DNA of 64,000 nucleotides, taken from Sphaerotilus hippei. GTDB lineage: Bacteria > Pseudomonadota > Gammaproteobacteria > Burkholderiales > Burkholderiaceae_C. Of this stretch, positions 26,280 to 35,814 are shown one piece after another (the stretch's first letter is position 1; the number at the start of each line of letters is the position of its first letter). Where the stretch lies: positions 162,071 through 226,070 of the forward strand of contig NZ_QJJS01000006.1 in the NCBI RefSeq assembly GCF_003201595.1, read 5' to 3'. Below the pieces are notes generated by a model that saw nothing but the letters and a program-made list of their open reading frames with translations, had not been told where the DNA came from and searched no databases. Both the position numbers and the translations under genes were made by a program.

Positions 26280-27557
26280 ATGAAAAAAGGTTTCTTCACC
26301 ATCATGTCAGCGCAGTTCTTCAGCTCGCTGGCAGACAACGCCTTGTTTGTCGCAGCGGTCGAACTGCTCCGCACGTCGGGGGCCGACGAGTGGCAGCGTG
26401 CGGCGCTGGTGCCGATGTTCGCGCTGTTCTACGTCATCCTGGCGCCGTTCGTCGGGGCCTTCGCCGACGCGGTGCCCAAGGGCAAGGTCATGTTCTTCTC
26501 CAACAGCATCAAGGTGGTGGGCTGCCTGATGATGCTGTTCGGCACCCACCCGCTGCTGTCCTACGCCATCGTGGGCCTGGGGGCGGCGGCCTACTCGCCG
26601 GCCAAGTACGGCATCCTCACCGAGCTGCTGCCGCCGTCGCAGCTGGTCAAGGCCAACGGCTGGATCGAGGGCCTGACGATCGCCTCGATCATCCTGGGCG
26701 TGCTGCTGGGCGGCCAGCTGGTGGGCCCGCACGCGTCGCAGTGGCTGCTGGGCGTGGACCTGCCGGGGGTCGACCTGGGCATCGACAGCCCGGCCGAGGC
26801 GGCCATCGCCAGCCTGGTGTCGCTCTACGTGATCGCCGCGGTCTTCAACCTGCGCATCCCGCGCACCGACGCGCCGCTGCAGTTCCTGTCGCTGCAGCCG
26901 CTGACGCTGATCAACGACTTCCGCCACTGCAACGCCCGCCTGTGGGAAGACAAGCTGGGCCAGATCTCGCTGGCCACGACGACGCTGTTCTGGGGCGTGT
27001 CGGGCAATCTGCGCTACATCGTGCTGGCCTGGGCCGCGGCGGCCCTGGGCTATGGCACGACCCAGGCCTCGTCGCTGGTGGGGGTCGTGGCCGTCGGCAC
27101 GGCGGTCGGCGCGGTCGTCGCGTCGGTGGCGATGAAGCTCGACCGGGCGACCTCGGTGATTCCGCTGGGCATCATGATGGGTCTGCTGGTCATCGTGATG
27201 AACGTCATCAGCAACGTCTGGGTGGCTGCTCCCTTCCTGATCCTGCTGGGGGGGGTCGGCGGTTACCTGGTGGTGCCGATGAACGCGCTGCTGCAGCACC
27301 GCGGTCACAACCTGATGGGCGCCGGGCGCTCGATCGCCGTGCAGAACTTCAACGAGCAGGCCTGCATCCTCGCGCTGGGCGCGCTCTACAGCGGCCTGAC
27401 CAAGGTGGGGCTGTCGGCCTTCGGCGCGATCACGATCTTCGGCCTGCTGGTGGCCGGCACGATGTGGCTGATCCGCCGCTGGCACCAGAACAACACCGTG
27501 GTGCACAAGGCCGAGGTCGACCGCCTGCTGCAGCTCGCCCGCGACGAGGGGCACTGA
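26280..27557 (+). CDS. lplT: lysophospholipid transporter LplT
   Basis: This 425-residue major-facilitator protein has 12 hydrophobic segments and the LplT-like opening [30 protein letters not shown]. LplT flips lysophospholipids (for example lyso-PE) inward across the inner membrane for reacylation. I chose ATG 26280 because it gives the typical family N-terminus; ATG 26259 in the same frame is an alternative. In enterobacteria lplT is linked to the acyltransferase aas, which is not adjacent here. A DMT transporter gene follows 5 nt downstream. Confidence 0.88.
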   Translation: MKKGFFTIMSAQFFSSLADNALFVAAVELLRTSGADEWQRAALVPMFALFYVILAPFVGAFADAVPKGKVMFFSNSIKVVGCLMMLFGTHPLLSYAIVGLGAAAYSPAKYGILTELLPPSQLVKANGWIEGLTIASIILGVLLGGQLVGPHASQWLLGVDLPGVDLGIDSPAEAAIASLVSLYVIAAVFNLRIPRTDAPLQFLSLQPLTLINDFRHCNARLWEDKLGQISLATTTLFWGVSGNLRYIVLAWAAAALGYGTTQASSLVGVVAVGTAVGAVVASVAMKLDRATSVIPLGIMMGLLVIVMNVISNVWVAAPFLILLGGVGGYLVVPMNALLQHRGHNLMGAGRSIAVQNFNEQACILALGALYSGLTKVGLSAFGAITIFGLLVAGTMWLIRRWHQNNTVVHKAEVDRLLQLARDEGH

Positions 27558-27562
27558 CCCCG

Positions 27563-28465
27563 ATGGGCCCGATGGTTCGTGCCGGCCGCGGGCTGGCGGT
27601 GCTGGCGCTGCTGTTCAACGCGGCGACCTGGGGCGTGTCGTGGTGGCCGTTCCGCTCGCTGATGCAGCTGGGCCTGCACCCGCTGTGGGCGACCACGCTG
27701 GTGTTCGCCGCGGCGGTGCTGGTCTTCTCGTTCTGGCAGCCCTCGGCCTGGCGCCACTTGCTGGCGTCGCCCTCGCTGTGGGTCATCGCGCTGGCCTCCG
27801 GCGCCACCAACGCGGCTTTCAACTGGGGCGTGACGATCGGCGAGGTCGCGCGTGTCGTGCTGCTGTTCTACCTGATGCCGCTGTGGGCGATGCTGCTGGC
27901 CTGGTGGCTGCTCGGCGAGCGCCCGCACGCCGGGATCGGCCTGCGCCTGCTGCTGTCGGTGGGCGGCGCGGCCGTCGTGCTGCTCGGGGACGGGGACGGA
28001 CCGGCACGCGGGCTGTCGCTGGCCGATGGCCTGGGCGTGCTCGGCGGCATGACGTTCGCGCTCAACAACGTCATGCTGCGCCGGGCGACGGACCGGCCGG
28101 AATCGAGCCGTGCGCTGGCCATGTTCGTCGGCGGCTGCGTCACCTGCCTGGGGGTGGCCGCATCCGGCTCGTCCGGCGCGCTGGGCCTGGCCGAGCCGAT
28201 GCACTGGCCGCCCGAGCCGGCGCTGGGCTGGCTGCTGCCGGTGGCCGGCCTGTCGCTGCTGTTCATGCTGTCGAACCTGGCGCTGCAGTACGGCGCCTCG
28301 CGCCTGTCGGCCAACGTCACTGCGGTGGTCATGCCCACCGAGGTGCTCTTCGCCTCGTGCTCCGCGCTGTGGATCGCCGGCGAGCCGTGGTCGCCCGCGC
28401 TGATGCTGGGCGGGGCGATGATCCTGGCCGCGACCCTGCTCGCCGCCTGGCAGGATCGGGCCTGA
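27563..28465 (+). CDS. EamA/DMT-family transporter
   Basis: This 300-residue membrane protein has ten predicted transmembrane segments in two EamA repeats (about residues 10-140 and 155-295). Signatures are LLFNAATWGVSWWPFRSL, TNAAFNWGVTIGEVARVVLLFYLMPLWAMLLAWWLLGERP and VVMPTEVLFASCSALWIAGE. The substrate is unknown; the family includes metabolite and amino-acid exporters. It starts 5 nt after lplT, probably in the same transcript, with GAGG upstream of ATG 27563. Confidence 0.85.
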   Translation: MGPMVRAGRGLAVLALLFNAATWGVSWWPFRSLMQLGLHPLWATTLVFAAAVLVFSFWQPSAWRHLLASPSLWVIALASGATNAAFNWGVTIGEVARVVLLFYLMPLWAMLLAWWLLGERPHAGIGLRLLLSVGGAAVVLLGDGDGPARGLSLADGLGVLGGMTFALNNVMLRRATDRPESSRALAMFVGGCVTCLGVAASGSSGALGLAEPMHWPPEPALGWLLPVAGLSLLFMLSNLALQYGASRLSANVTAVVMPTEVLFASCSALWIAGEPWSPALMLGGAMILAATLLAAWQDRA

Positions 28466-28484
28466 GGGCCGGCCCCGGCGCGCT

Positions 28485-29378
28485 TCAGCAGGGCATCGGC
28501 GCGGTCGGCTCGAACACCCGCTCGAAGGTCGAGTCGTGGCGGGCCAGCAGCTGCTGCAGGTCGGATGCCTCCAGCGGCACCGGCAGGTAGGCGTCGCAGC
28601 CGGCGAAGGTCGCCCGGATGCGGCTGATCGCGCCGGACTGGCTCGACAGCACCACCAGCACCGGGGCGCGGGCGCCCGACGTCCCGTGGGCCTGCTGGTG
28701 GCTGCGGCGCAGCCGCCGCGCGATGTGCAGGCTGTTCAGGCCGTTGCGGTCGATGCCCAGGAAGATGAAGGCGAAGGACTGCTGGCGTGCGCAGACCAGG
28801 GCCTCGTCGGCGGTGGTGGCCAGCGTGATGCGGTAGCCGAAGCGGCTCAGGCTGGGGCGCAGCATGCTGCGTTCGGCCGGGCTGCTGGTGACCACCAGCA
28901 CGTCGTCCAGTCGCGCCTCGCTCTCGAGCAGCACCGAGTTGCTGAAGCCCGAGCTGCTGTGGAAGTCCTGGACGCTCAGGTCCTCCTGGGCCATCTGGCG
29001 CATGTGGGCGCTGGGGCGTGCCGGGGGGCGGGCGCTGCTGGTGCGGCGCCGCTCGATGTGCTCCAGCGCCCGGCGGATCTGCATCACGTCGATCGGGCGG
29101 GACAGGTGGGCCGCGCAGCTCGAGGGCACCGAGCCGCCGCCGACGAACAGCGTGTCGCGCACCCGGCCGGCCCGGCCGATGGTGTAGAGCGCCTGCGCCG
29201 CATCGGCGTTGGCGATGATCAGCTCGCAGCCCTCCAGCGTGTCGACCAGCTGGTAGTCGTGCATCGGGCCGCCGGCGAGCCGGAAGTAGCTGTCCAGCGT
29301 CGCCCTCTCGAACTCGCTGAAACCATGCAGGCAGACACGGCGGCTGCGGTGGGCGTGGAAGAGTGAGGACACAGGCAT
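28485..29378 (-). CDS. tandem pseudo-receiver protein (degenerate response regulator)
   Basis: This 297-residue cytosolic protein appears to contain two receiver-like folds, at about residues 12-110 and 160-285, joined by a linker. The second has the receiver rhythm (DVLVVTSSPAERSMLRPSLSRFGYRITLATTADEAL, FAFIFLGIDRNGLNSLHIARRL, APVLVVLSSQ, CDAYLPVPLEASDL). However, the phosphoacceptor Asp position reads as Gly/Ile-Asp out of register and the conserved K-P is V-P. The first copy ends SRPIDV, also without the Lys. It is therefore probably a phosphorylation-independent signalling protein. No DNA-binding domain is visible. Confidence 0.6.
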   Translation of the reverse strand: MPVSSLFHAHRSRRVCLHGFSEFERATLDSYFRLAGGPMHDYQLVDTLEGCELIIANADAAQALYTIGRAGRVRDTLFVGGGSVPSSCAAHLSRPIDVMQIRRALEHIERRRTSSARPPARPSAHMRQMAQEDLSVQDFHSSSGFSNSVLLESEARLDDVLVVTSSPAERSMLRPSLSRFGYRITLATTADEALVCARQQSFAFIFLGIDRNGLNSLHIARRLRRSHQQAHGTSGARAPVLVVLSSQSGAISRIRATFAGCDAYLPVPLEASDLQQLLARHDSTFERVFEPTAPMPC

Positions 29379-29506
29379 GCAAAATTGTTGAATCTGGCCG
29401 CCCTGGGGTCAAGGCGCCGGCCACCCCCATTGCAGGGTGGCGTGGGGCTGCAACAGGGGGCCCGGGCGGCCGGACCTGATAATTGCGTTCCTGATCAGGA
29501 GCTGTC

Positions 29507-30703
29507 ATGTTCGAACACGTCGATGCCTACGCTGGCGACCCCATCCTCACGCTCAACGAGAATTTCCAGAAGGACCCGCGCCAGGGCAAGATCAACCTGT
29601 CCATCGGCATCTATTTCGACGACGCCGGCCGGCTGCCGGTGATGGCGGCCGTGCGCGAGGCCGAATCGCGCATGCTGCAGTCCATCGGCCCGCGCGGCTA
29701 CCTGCCGATGACCGGCGCGGCCAACCTGCGCGAGCAGATCCAGCAGCTGCTGTTCGGCGCCGGACACGAGGCCGTCACCAGCGGGCGGGCCGTCACGATC
29801 CAGACGCTGGGCGGCTCCGGCGCGCTCAAGGTCGGTGCCGACTTCCTGAAGAAGTACTTCCCCGCCTCCGGCGTCTGGGTCAGCGACCCGACCTGGGACA
29901 ACCACCGCGCGATCTTCGAAGGCGCCGGCTTCGCCGTCGACACCTATCCCTACTACGACCCGGTGGGCGGCGGACTGAAGTTCGACGCGATGCTGGAGAC
30001 GGTGCGCGGCCTGCCGCGGCGCAGCATCGTGCTGCTGCATGCCTGCTGCCACAACCCGACGGGGGTGGACCTCAGTGCGGCGCAGTGGGCGGCGCTGATC
30101 CCGGTGCTGGTCGAGCGGGAGCTGATCCCCTTCGTCGACATCGCCTACCAGGGCTTCGGCGATGGCGTGAACGAGGACGCGTTCGCGCTGCGTGCGCTGG
30201 CCGACGCCGGCCTGGCGTTCTTGGTGGCCAACAGCTTCTCGAAGAGCTTCTCGCTCTATGGCGAGCGGGTAGGCGGCCTCAGCGTGGTCAGCCCGACGCT
30301 GGCCGAGGCGCAGCTGGTGATCGGCCAGCTGCAGGTCGCGGTGCGCAAGAACTACTCGAGCCCGCCGACCCACGGCGGCCAGATCGTCGCCCGCGTGCTG
30401 GCCGACGCCGGCCTGCACGCCTCGTGGAGCGCCGAGCTGGGCGAGATGCGCAGCCGCATCCAGGCCATGCGCCAGCGCCTGCACGCGGTGCTCAGCGCGC
30501 GGGTGCCGGGCCGTGACTTCAGCTACTTCGTCACCCAGCGCGGCATGTTCAGCTACACCGGCCTGAGCGCGCAGCAGGTCGATGTGCTGCGCGAGGAGTT
30601 CGGCGTCTACCTGGTGCGCTCGGGTCGCATGTGCGTGGCCGGGCTCAACAGCGGCAACGTCGAGGCGACCGCCGAGGCGATGGCCAAGGTGCTGTCCCGC
30701 TGA
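29507..30703 (+). CDS. aromatic-amino-acid aminotransferase (TyrB/AspC family)
   Basis: This 398-residue fold-type I PLP enzyme has the subfamily start [49 protein letters not shown], and the cofactor lysine Lys246 in [17 protein letters not shown]. The C-terminal [15 protein letters not shown] carries the arginine that binds the substrate carboxylate. It transaminates tyrosine, phenylalanine and/or aspartate with 2-oxoglutarate. Preference for aromatic over aspartate substrates is inferred from overall resemblance to betaproteobacterial TyrB. A hairpin follows the stop. Confidence 0.88.
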   Translation: MFEHVDAYAGDPILTLNENFQKDPRQGKINLSIGIYFDDAGRLPVMAAVREAESRMLQSIGPRGYLPMTGAANLREQIQQLLFGAGHEAVTSGRAVTIQTLGGSGALKVGADFLKKYFPASGVWVSDPTWDNHRAIFEGAGFAVDTYPYYDPVGGGLKFDAMLETVRGLPRRSIVLLHACCHNPTGVDLSAAQWAALIPVLVERELIPFVDIAYQGFGDGVNEDAFALRALADAGLAFLVANSFSKSFSLYGERVGGLSVVSPTLAEAQLVIGQLQVAVRKNYSSPPTHGGQIVARVLADAGLHASWSAELGEMRSRIQAMRQRLHAVLSARVPGRDFSYFVTQRGMFSYTGLSAQQVDVLREEFGVYLVRSGRMCVAGLNSGNVEATAEAMAKVLSR

Positions 30704-30732
30704 GCACGCCGGCCGGCGGCCGCTGAAAGCGG

Positions 30733-30756
30733 GAAGGCGACCCTCGGGTCGCCTTC
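30733..30756. terminator. hairpin between convergent aminotransferase and mscL genes
   Basis: GAAGGCGACCC (30733-30743) is the reverse complement of 30746-30756, giving a stable stem with a tiny loop. Only a weak T run follows (TTCTTC). It is a plausible terminator for the aminotransferase gene and lies between convergent genes. Confidence 0.6.
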
Positions 30757-30792
30757 TTCATGGTGGTGTGGCCGGGCTGCGGCCGCGGCGCG

Positions 30793-31215
30793 TCAGCGCT
30801 TGCCCAGGGCGTCGCGGATCTCGCGCAGCAGCACGATGTCCTCGGCCGGCGGCGCGGGCGGGGCCGGCGGCGCCGCGGGTTCCTCGCGCCTCATGCGGTT
30901 CATCGCCTTGACCATCGTGAAGATGATGAACGCCAGGATGACGAAGTTCAGCGCGATGGTGATGAAGTTGCCATAGGCCAGCACCGCGCCGGCCTTCTTG
31001 GCCTCGACCAGCGTGGTGGCCGTCTGGCCGGCCAGCGCAATGAAGTAGTTGCTGAAGTCCAGTCCACCGAAGATCTTGCTGACGATCGGCATGATCACGT
31101 CGCCGACCAGCGAGTCGACGATCTTGCCGAAGGCGCCGCCGATGATCACGCCGACGGCGAGATCCATCACGTTGCCCTTGAGGGTGAATTCCTTGAATTC
31201 GCTCATCATTCCCAT
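30793..31215 (-). CDS. mscL: large-conductance mechanosensitive channel MscL
   Basis: This 140-residue protein has the MscL N-terminus ([40 protein letters not shown]), a periplasmic loop, a second transmembrane helix ([25 protein letters not shown]) and a charged C-terminal bundle preceded by a Pro/Ala-rich linker. It forms a homopentamer that opens under membrane tension to release solutes on hypo-osmotic shock. GAGGAG sits about 8 nt before ATG 31215. The length matches the family (about 136-145). Confidence 0.96.
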   Translation of the reverse strand: MGMMSEFKEFTLKGNVMDLAVGVIIGGAFGKIVDSLVGDVIMPIVSKIFGGLDFSNYFIALAGQTATTLVEAKKAGAVLAYGNFITIALNFVILAFIIFTMVKAMNRMRREEPAAPPAPPAPPAEDIVLLREIRDALGKR

Positions 31216-31410
31216 GGGGTACTCCTCGATTTCGTTGGTGGTTGGGCGCCCGGGAGCGCCCGGGCAGCACCTTGGCGGTGCGTGGTGTGCAGTATTCATC
31301 AGGTCTTGCTGCTGTCAACCTTACAGCGGATGTTGTTTTTTGGGCTGTGCGAGCGGTGCCGCACAGGCTCCGGGAGGTCGGGTCGGGGCAAAACCCGGTG
31401 TTCACTCGGC

Positions 31411-31416
31411 TAGAAT
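31411..31416 (+). promoter_or_regulatory. putative -10 box of the petABC operon
   Basis: TAGAAT at 31411-31416 in the context GGCTAGAATCGCGGG, about 50 nt before the petA ATG. A matching -35 is not clear. Confidence 0.4.
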
Positions 31417-31466
31417 CGCGGGTTGCCTACCTTCAAGACCGGATCATCTTTTCCCCGAGGATTCAC

Positions 31467-32063
31467 ATGAGTGACCAGCAAGTCGACCAGGCGAAGCGGA
31501 CGTGGTTGATCGCGTCGGGCTGTGCCGGCGGTGTCGGTGTTATCGCGACCGCAGTGCCTTTCGTCAGCACATTCACCCCGTCCGAGCGGGCCAAGGCGGC
31601 CGGTGCTCCGGTGGAAGTCGATGTCAGCGGCATCAAGCCGGGTGAAAAGATCACCGTCGAATGGCGCGGCAAGCCGGTGTGGATCGTGCGTCGCACCCCC
31701 GAGATGATCGCGTCGCTGAAGAAGACCGATCCTCAGGTGGTGGACCCGAACTCCGAGCGCACCGCCTACCCGATCCCCGACTACGCGAAGAACGAGCACC
31801 GCTCGATCAAGCCGGAGTACCTGGTCGTGCTGGGCATCTGCACGCACCTGGGCTGCTCGCCTTCGGACAAGCTCCAGGCCGGCCCGCAGCCGTCCCTGCC
31901 GGACGACTGGCAAGGCGGCTTCCTGTGCCCCTGCCATGGATCCACCTTCGACATCGCCGGTCGCGTGTTCAAGAACAAGCCCGCGCCCGACAACCTCGAG
32001 GTGCCGCCCCACATGTTCCTGTCCGACACCAAGCTGATCATTGGTGAAGACAAGAAGGCCTGA
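31467..32063 (+). CDS. petA: ubiquinol-cytochrome c reductase Rieske iron-sulfur subunit
   Basis: This 198-residue protein has an N-terminal membrane anchor (about residues 11-35, LIASGCAGGVGVIATAVPFVSTF) and a Rieske domain. The [2Fe-2S] ligands are Cys125/His127 (CTHLGC) and Cys154/His157 (CPCHGS), with Cys130 and Cys156 placed to form the structural disulphide. It passes electrons from ubiquinol at the Qo site to cytochrome c1. It is the first gene of petABC, with a GAGG ribosome-binding site before ATG 31467. Confidence 0.97.
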   Translation: MSDQQVDQAKRTWLIASGCAGGVGVIATAVPFVSTFTPSERAKAAGAPVEVDVSGIKPGEKITVEWRGKPVWIVRRTPEMIASLKKTDPQVVDPNSERTAYPIPDYAKNEHRSIKPEYLVVLGICTHLGCSPSDKLQAGPQPSLPDDWQGGFLCPCHGSTFDIAGRVFKNKPAPDNLEVPPHMFLSDTKLIIGEDKKA

Positions 32064-32081
32064 CCAAGCACCGAGGACATC

Positions 32082-33482
32082 ATGGCTGAATTCAAGGAAG
32101 CTCCTGCGAACGCGCCCGCCGCAGTCAAGCTGTTGAACTGGGTGGACAACCGGTTCCCGGCCAGCAAGATGTACAAGGAGCACCTCTCCGAGTACTACGC
32201 GCCGAAGAACTTCAACTTCTGGTACTTCTTCGGCTCGCTGGCCCTGCTGGTGCTGGTGATCCAGATCGTCACCGGCATCTTCCTGGTGATGCACTACAAG
32301 CCGGACGCGAGCCTCGCGTTCGCTTCGGTCGAATACATCATGCGTGATGTGCCCTGGGGCTGGCTGGTGCGCTACATGCACTCGACCGGCGCCTCGGCCT
32401 TCTTCGTGGTGGTCTACCTGCACATGTTCCGTGGCCTGATCTACGGCTCCTACCGCAAGCCGCGCGAGCTGGTGTGGGTGTTCGGCTGCGCGATCTTCCT
32501 GGCGCTGATGGCCGAAGCCTTCATGGGCTACCTGCTGCCCTGGGGCCAGATGTCCTTCTGGGGCGCCCAGGTGATCGTGAACCTGTTCGCCGCCGTGCCC
32601 TTCGTCGGTCCGGATCTGGCGCTGCTGATCCGTGGTGACTACGTGGTGTCGGACGCCACGCTGAACCGCTTCTTCAGCTTCCACGTCATCGCCGTGCCGC
32701 TGGTGCTGATCGGCCTGGTCGTCGCGCACATCATCGCGCTGCACGAAGTGGGCTCGAACAACCCGGACGGTGTCGAGATCAAGGAAAAGAAGGACGCCAA
32801 GGGCCGCCCGCTCGACGGCATCCCCTTCCACCCGTACTACACCGTGCACGACGTGCTGGGCGTGTCGGGCTTCCTGATGTGCTTCACCGCGGTGGTCTTC
32901 TTCGCGCCGGAGCTGGGGGGCTACTTCCTCGAGTACAACAACTTCATCCCGGCGGACGCGCTGAAGACCCCGCTGCACATCGCTCCGGTGTGGTACTTCA
33001 CGCCGTTCTACTCGATGCTGCGTGCCACCACCGACGTGATGATCAACGTGCTGTCGGTGATCGTCGGCCTGTCGGCGGTGCTGGTGTTCCTGAAGGGCAA
33101 GCTGCCCGGCAAGGCCAAGCTGGCCGTGCTGGTGGGTGCCGTGGTCGCCGTCGGCCTGCTCAAGACCTTCGACGCCAAGTTCTGGGGCGTCGTGGTCATG
33201 GGTGGCGCGGTCGTGCTGCTGTTCTTCCTGCCCTGGCTGGACAAGAGCCCGGTCAAGTCGATCCGCTATCGCCCGACCTGGCACAAGGCGCTGTACGGCG
33301 TGTTCGTGGTGTTCTTCGTGGTCCTGGGCTACCTGGGCATCCAGCCGCCTTCGGACATCGGCACCCTGATCGCCCAGATCGGCACGCTTTTCTACTTCGG
33401 CTTCTTCCTGCTCATGCCGGTCTGGACCCAGCTGGGTGAATTCAAGCCGGTCCCCGACCGCGTGACGTTCTCGGCCCACTGA
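32082..33482 (+). CDS. petB: cytochrome b subunit of the bc1 complex
   Basis: This 466-residue protein has about nine transmembrane helices. Heme-ligand histidines are in the second and fourth helices (RYMHSTGASAFFVVVYLHMFRG and FHVIAVPLVLIGLVVAHIIALHEVGSNNP). The Qo-site motif at residues 302-305 is PVWY rather than PEWY, a variant found in some proteobacteria. It holds hemes bL and bH and the two quinone sites. The C-terminus is longer than in mitochondrial cytochrome b, typical of betaproteobacteria. It is spaced 18 nt from petA. Confidence 0.97.
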   Translation: MAEFKEAPANAPAAVKLLNWVDNRFPASKMYKEHLSEYYAPKNFNFWYFFGSLALLVLVIQIVTGIFLVMHYKPDASLAFASVEYIMRDVPWGWLVRYMHSTGASAFFVVVYLHMFRGLIYGSYRKPRELVWVFGCAIFLALMAEAFMGYLLPWGQMSFWGAQVIVNLFAAVPFVGPDLALLIRGDYVVSDATLNRFFSFHVIAVPLVLIGLVVAHIIALHEVGSNNPDGVEIKEKKDAKGRPLDGIPFHPYYTVHDVLGVSGFLMCFTAVVFFAPELGGYFLEYNNFIPADALKTPLHIAPVWYFTPFYSMLRATTDVMINVLSVIVGLSAVLVFLKGKLPGKAKLAVLVGAVVAVGLLKTFDAKFWGVVVMGGAVVLLFFLPWLDKSPVKSIRYRPTWHKALYGVFVVFFVVLGYLGIQPPSDIGTLIAQIGTLFYFGFFLLMPVWTQLGEFKPVPDRVTFSAH

Positions 33483-33513
33483 GCGCAGCGCAAGAGCAAG
33501 GAGTCATCACATC

Positions 33514-34296
33514 ATGATCAAGCGCTTCGCACATCTGATCACCAGCCTGGCCCTCGGGCTGGCCCTGATCTCCCCCGTGGCCCACGCCGCGGGCGACACG
33601 ATCGCCTGGGACAAGTTCCCGGTCGAGAAGGTCAAGGACACGGCCGCCCTGCAGAACGGTGCCAAGCTGTTCGTCAACTACTGCCTCAACTGCCACTCGG
33701 CGGCGTTCATGCGCTACAACCGCATGCGCGACATCGGCCTGACCGAAGAGCAGATCAAGGCCAACCTGATGTTCGCGACCACCAAGGTCGGCGACACCAT
33801 GCAGGCCGCGATCGATCCGAAGCAGGCCAAGGACTGGCTGGGCGCGACCCCGCCGGACCTGACGCTGATCGCCCGCTCGCGTGCCGGTCACCAGGGCAGC
33901 GGTGCGGACTACCTCTACACCTACCTGCGCACCTACTACCGCGACGAGACCAAGGCGACGGGCTGGAACAACCTGGCCTTCCCGAGCGTGGGCATGCCGC
34001 ATGCGCTGTGGGAACTGCAGGGCGTGCGCCGTGCGGTGTATGCCGAGGAGAAGGATGCGCATGACCCGGCCAAGACGGTTCATGTCTTCAAGTCCTTCGA
34101 GCAGGTCACCCCGGGCAAGCTGTCGGCCCAGGAGTACGACAATGCCGTGGCCGATCTGGTCGCCTTCCTCCAGTGGATGGGCGAGCCGGCCGCCGGCCTG
34201 CGGGTGCAGCTGGGCGTGATCGTGCTGCTGTTCCTGTCGATCCTGACCTTCATCGCCTGGCGCCTGAACGCGGCGTTCTGGAAAGACATCAAGTGA
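33514..34296 (+). CDS. petC: cytochrome c1
   Basis: This 260-residue protein has a signal peptide ending VAHAAGDT (about residue 26), the covalent heme site Cys57-Leu-Asn-Cys60-His61, a likely axial Met in the FPSVGMPHALWEL segment, and a C-terminal transmembrane anchor (about residues 228-248). It accepts electrons from the Rieske protein and hands them to soluble cytochrome c. It ends the petABC unit and is followed by an intrinsic terminator. Confidence 0.96.
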   Translation: MIKRFAHLITSLALGLALISPVAHAAGDTIAWDKFPVEKVKDTAALQNGAKLFVNYCLNCHSAAFMRYNRMRDIGLTEEQIKANLMFATTKVGDTMQAAIDPKQAKDWLGATPPDLTLIARSRAGHQGSGADYLYTYLRTYYRDETKATGWNNLAFPSVGMPHALWELQGVRRAVYAEEKDAHDPAKTVHVFKSFEQVTPGKLSAQEYDNAVADLVAFLQWMGEPAAGLRVQLGVIVLLFLSILTFIAWRLNAAFWKDIK

Positions 34297-34332
34297 TGCT
34301 GAAATCGTCGACCTGATCCGGTCGATGGTGGT

Positions 34333-34371
34333 GCGCAGTGGCGGTTCTCCGCCTCTGCGCCGTTTTGTTTT
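34333..34371 (+). terminator. intrinsic terminator after petABC
   Basis: A 12-bp stem (34333-34344 with 34349-34360, one mismatch) with a TTCT loop is followed by CGTTTTGTTTT. Position and shape fit a Rho-independent terminator between petC and sspA. Confidence 0.8.
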
Positions 34372-34407
34372 CAAGACCCAAGACCTATAGAAGGAGCAAC
34401 CCCAGCC

Positions 34408-35022
34408 ATGATGGTGCTTTACTCTGGGACCACCTGCCCCTACTCGCATCGCTGCCGCTTCGTGCTCTTCGAAAAGGGCATGGACTTCGAGATCCGCGAC
34501 GTCGACCTGTACGCCAAGCCCGATGACATCGCGCTGATGAACCCGTACAACGAGGTGCCGATCCTCGTCGAGCGCGAGCTCATCCTGTACGAATCGCACA
34601 TCATCAACGAGTACATCGACGAGCGTTTCCCGCATCCCCAGCTGATGCCGGGAGACCCGGTCGCGCGTGCCCGCGTGCGCCTGTTCCTGTTCAACTTCGA
34701 GAAGGAGCTGTTCACGCACGTGAACACGCTCGAAGGTCGCAGCGGCACCAAGGCCGACAACAAGCAGCTCGACAAGGCCCGCTCGCAGATCCGCGACCGC
34801 CTGACGCAGCTCGCGCCGATCTTCCAGAAGAACAAGTACATGCTGGGCGACGACTTCTCGATGCTCGACGTGGCCATCGCCCCGCTGCTGTGGCGCCTGG
34901 ACTACTACGGCATCGACCTGTCGAAGAACGCGGCACCGCTGCTGAAGTACGCCGAGCGCATTTTTTCGCGCCCGGCCTACATCGAGGCACTGACGCCGTC
35001 CGAAAAGGTCATGCGCAAGTAA
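34408..35022 (+). CDS. sspA: stringent starvation protein A (GST-fold RNA-polymerase-associated protein)
   Basis: This 204-residue protein has a glutathione-transferase fold. The thioredoxin-like half starts MMVLYSGTTCPYSHRCRFVLFEKGMDFEIRDVDLY and contains NEVPILVERELILYESHIINEYIDERFPHP. The helical half ends AERIFSRPAYIEALTPSEKVMRK. SspA binds RNA polymerase and supports survival in starvation and acid. The neighbouring sspB gene and the upstream bc1 operon are the classic betaproteobacterial context, which separates it from other GSTs. Confidence 0.92.
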   Translation: MMVLYSGTTCPYSHRCRFVLFEKGMDFEIRDVDLYAKPDDIALMNPYNEVPILVERELILYESHIINEYIDERFPHPQLMPGDPVARARVRLFLFNFEKELFTHVNTLEGRSGTKADNKQLDKARSQIRDRLTQLAPIFQKNKYMLGDDFSMLDVAIAPLLWRLDYYGIDLSKNAAPLLKYAERIFSRPAYIEALTPSEKVMRK

Positions 35023-35031
35023 GATCCGAAG

Positions 35032-35595
35032 ATGCCGACGTCCGTCCCGCCCGACACCCAGGGCACCTCTACCCGTCCGTACCTCGTCCGTGCCCTGCAC
35101 GACTGGTGCACGGACAATGGCTTCACCCCCTACGTGGCGGTGCACGTCGATGCCGGCGTGCGGGTTCCGATGGAGTACGTCAAGAACGGTGAAATCGTGC
35201 TGAACGTCGGCTTCGAGGCCACCAGCGGGCTGCGCATCGGCAACGACGTGATCGAGTTCAAGGCCCGCTTCGGCGGGACCTCGCGCGACATCGTCGTGCC
35301 GATCGACCATGTCATCGCGATCTATGCCCGCGAGAACGGGCAGGGCATGGCCTTCCCGGCCCCGTCCGATCCGGTGCCCGATGCCGAGCAGGGCGCTCGC
35401 CCGCCGGCGTCGGAGCCGGTGGCCGGCTCGAACGTGTCGTCGCTGCCCACCAGCGTGCCGTCGCCCGGACTGCGCCTGGCGCCGGAGCCGGTGGTGTCCG
35501 AGGCGACCGACGATGCCGCCCCCGATGATGACGCGCCGACGCCCCCGGCCGGCCCGGCCGCCGGCGGACGCCCTTCGCTCAAGCGCGTGAAATGA
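35032..35595 (+). CDS. sspB: ClpXP protease specificity-enhancing factor SspB
   Basis: This 187-residue adaptor has the SspB dimer/tag-binding domain in its first 110 residues (TRPYLVRALHDWCTDNGFTPYVAVHVDAGVRVP, VLNVGFEATSGLRIGNDVIEFKARFGG, VPIDHVIAIYARENGQGMAF). A Pro/Ala-rich flexible linker and a short basic tail ending GRPSLKRVK follow, corresponding to the ClpX-docking XB peptide. It delivers ssrA-tagged proteins to ClpXP. It lies 9 nt after sspA. Confidence 0.94.
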   Translation: MPTSVPPDTQGTSTRPYLVRALHDWCTDNGFTPYVAVHVDAGVRVPMEYVKNGEIVLNVGFEATSGLRIGNDVIEFKARFGGTSRDIVVPIDHVIAIYARENGQGMAFPAPSDPVPDAEQGARPPASEPVAGSNVSSLPTSVPSPGLRLAPEPVVSEATDDAAPDDDAPTPPAGPAAGGRPSLKRVK

Positions 35596-35661
35596 TGCAG
35601 CCGGCGTGAGGGATCGGCTCCGCACGAGCCCGATACAATCACGCCGGTCCAGCCATCCCGT

Positions 35662-35737
35662 GCCGACTTAGCTCAGTTGGTAGAGCAACTGTCTTGTAAA
35701 CAGTAGGTCATCCGTTCGATTCGGATAGTCGGCACCA
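35662..35737 (+). tRNA. tRNA-Thr (anticodon TGT)
   Basis: A complete 76-nt cloverleaf with encoded CCA. Acceptor GCCGACT pairs with AGTCGGC; the D-arm starts GCTCAGTTGGTAGAGC; the anticodon stem ACTGT/ACAGT holds the loop CTTGTAA with anticodon TGT at 35695-35697; the T-arm ATCCG-TTCGATT-CGGAT is perfect. It reads ACA/ACG threonine codons. Confidence 0.97.
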
Positions 35738-35814
35738 ACACCATGCACCTGCCGTGCGCCCTCGTCACCGGGCCCGGTCGGGCACGTCGCCTCCTCCCCC
35801 ATGAAAGCCTTCGC

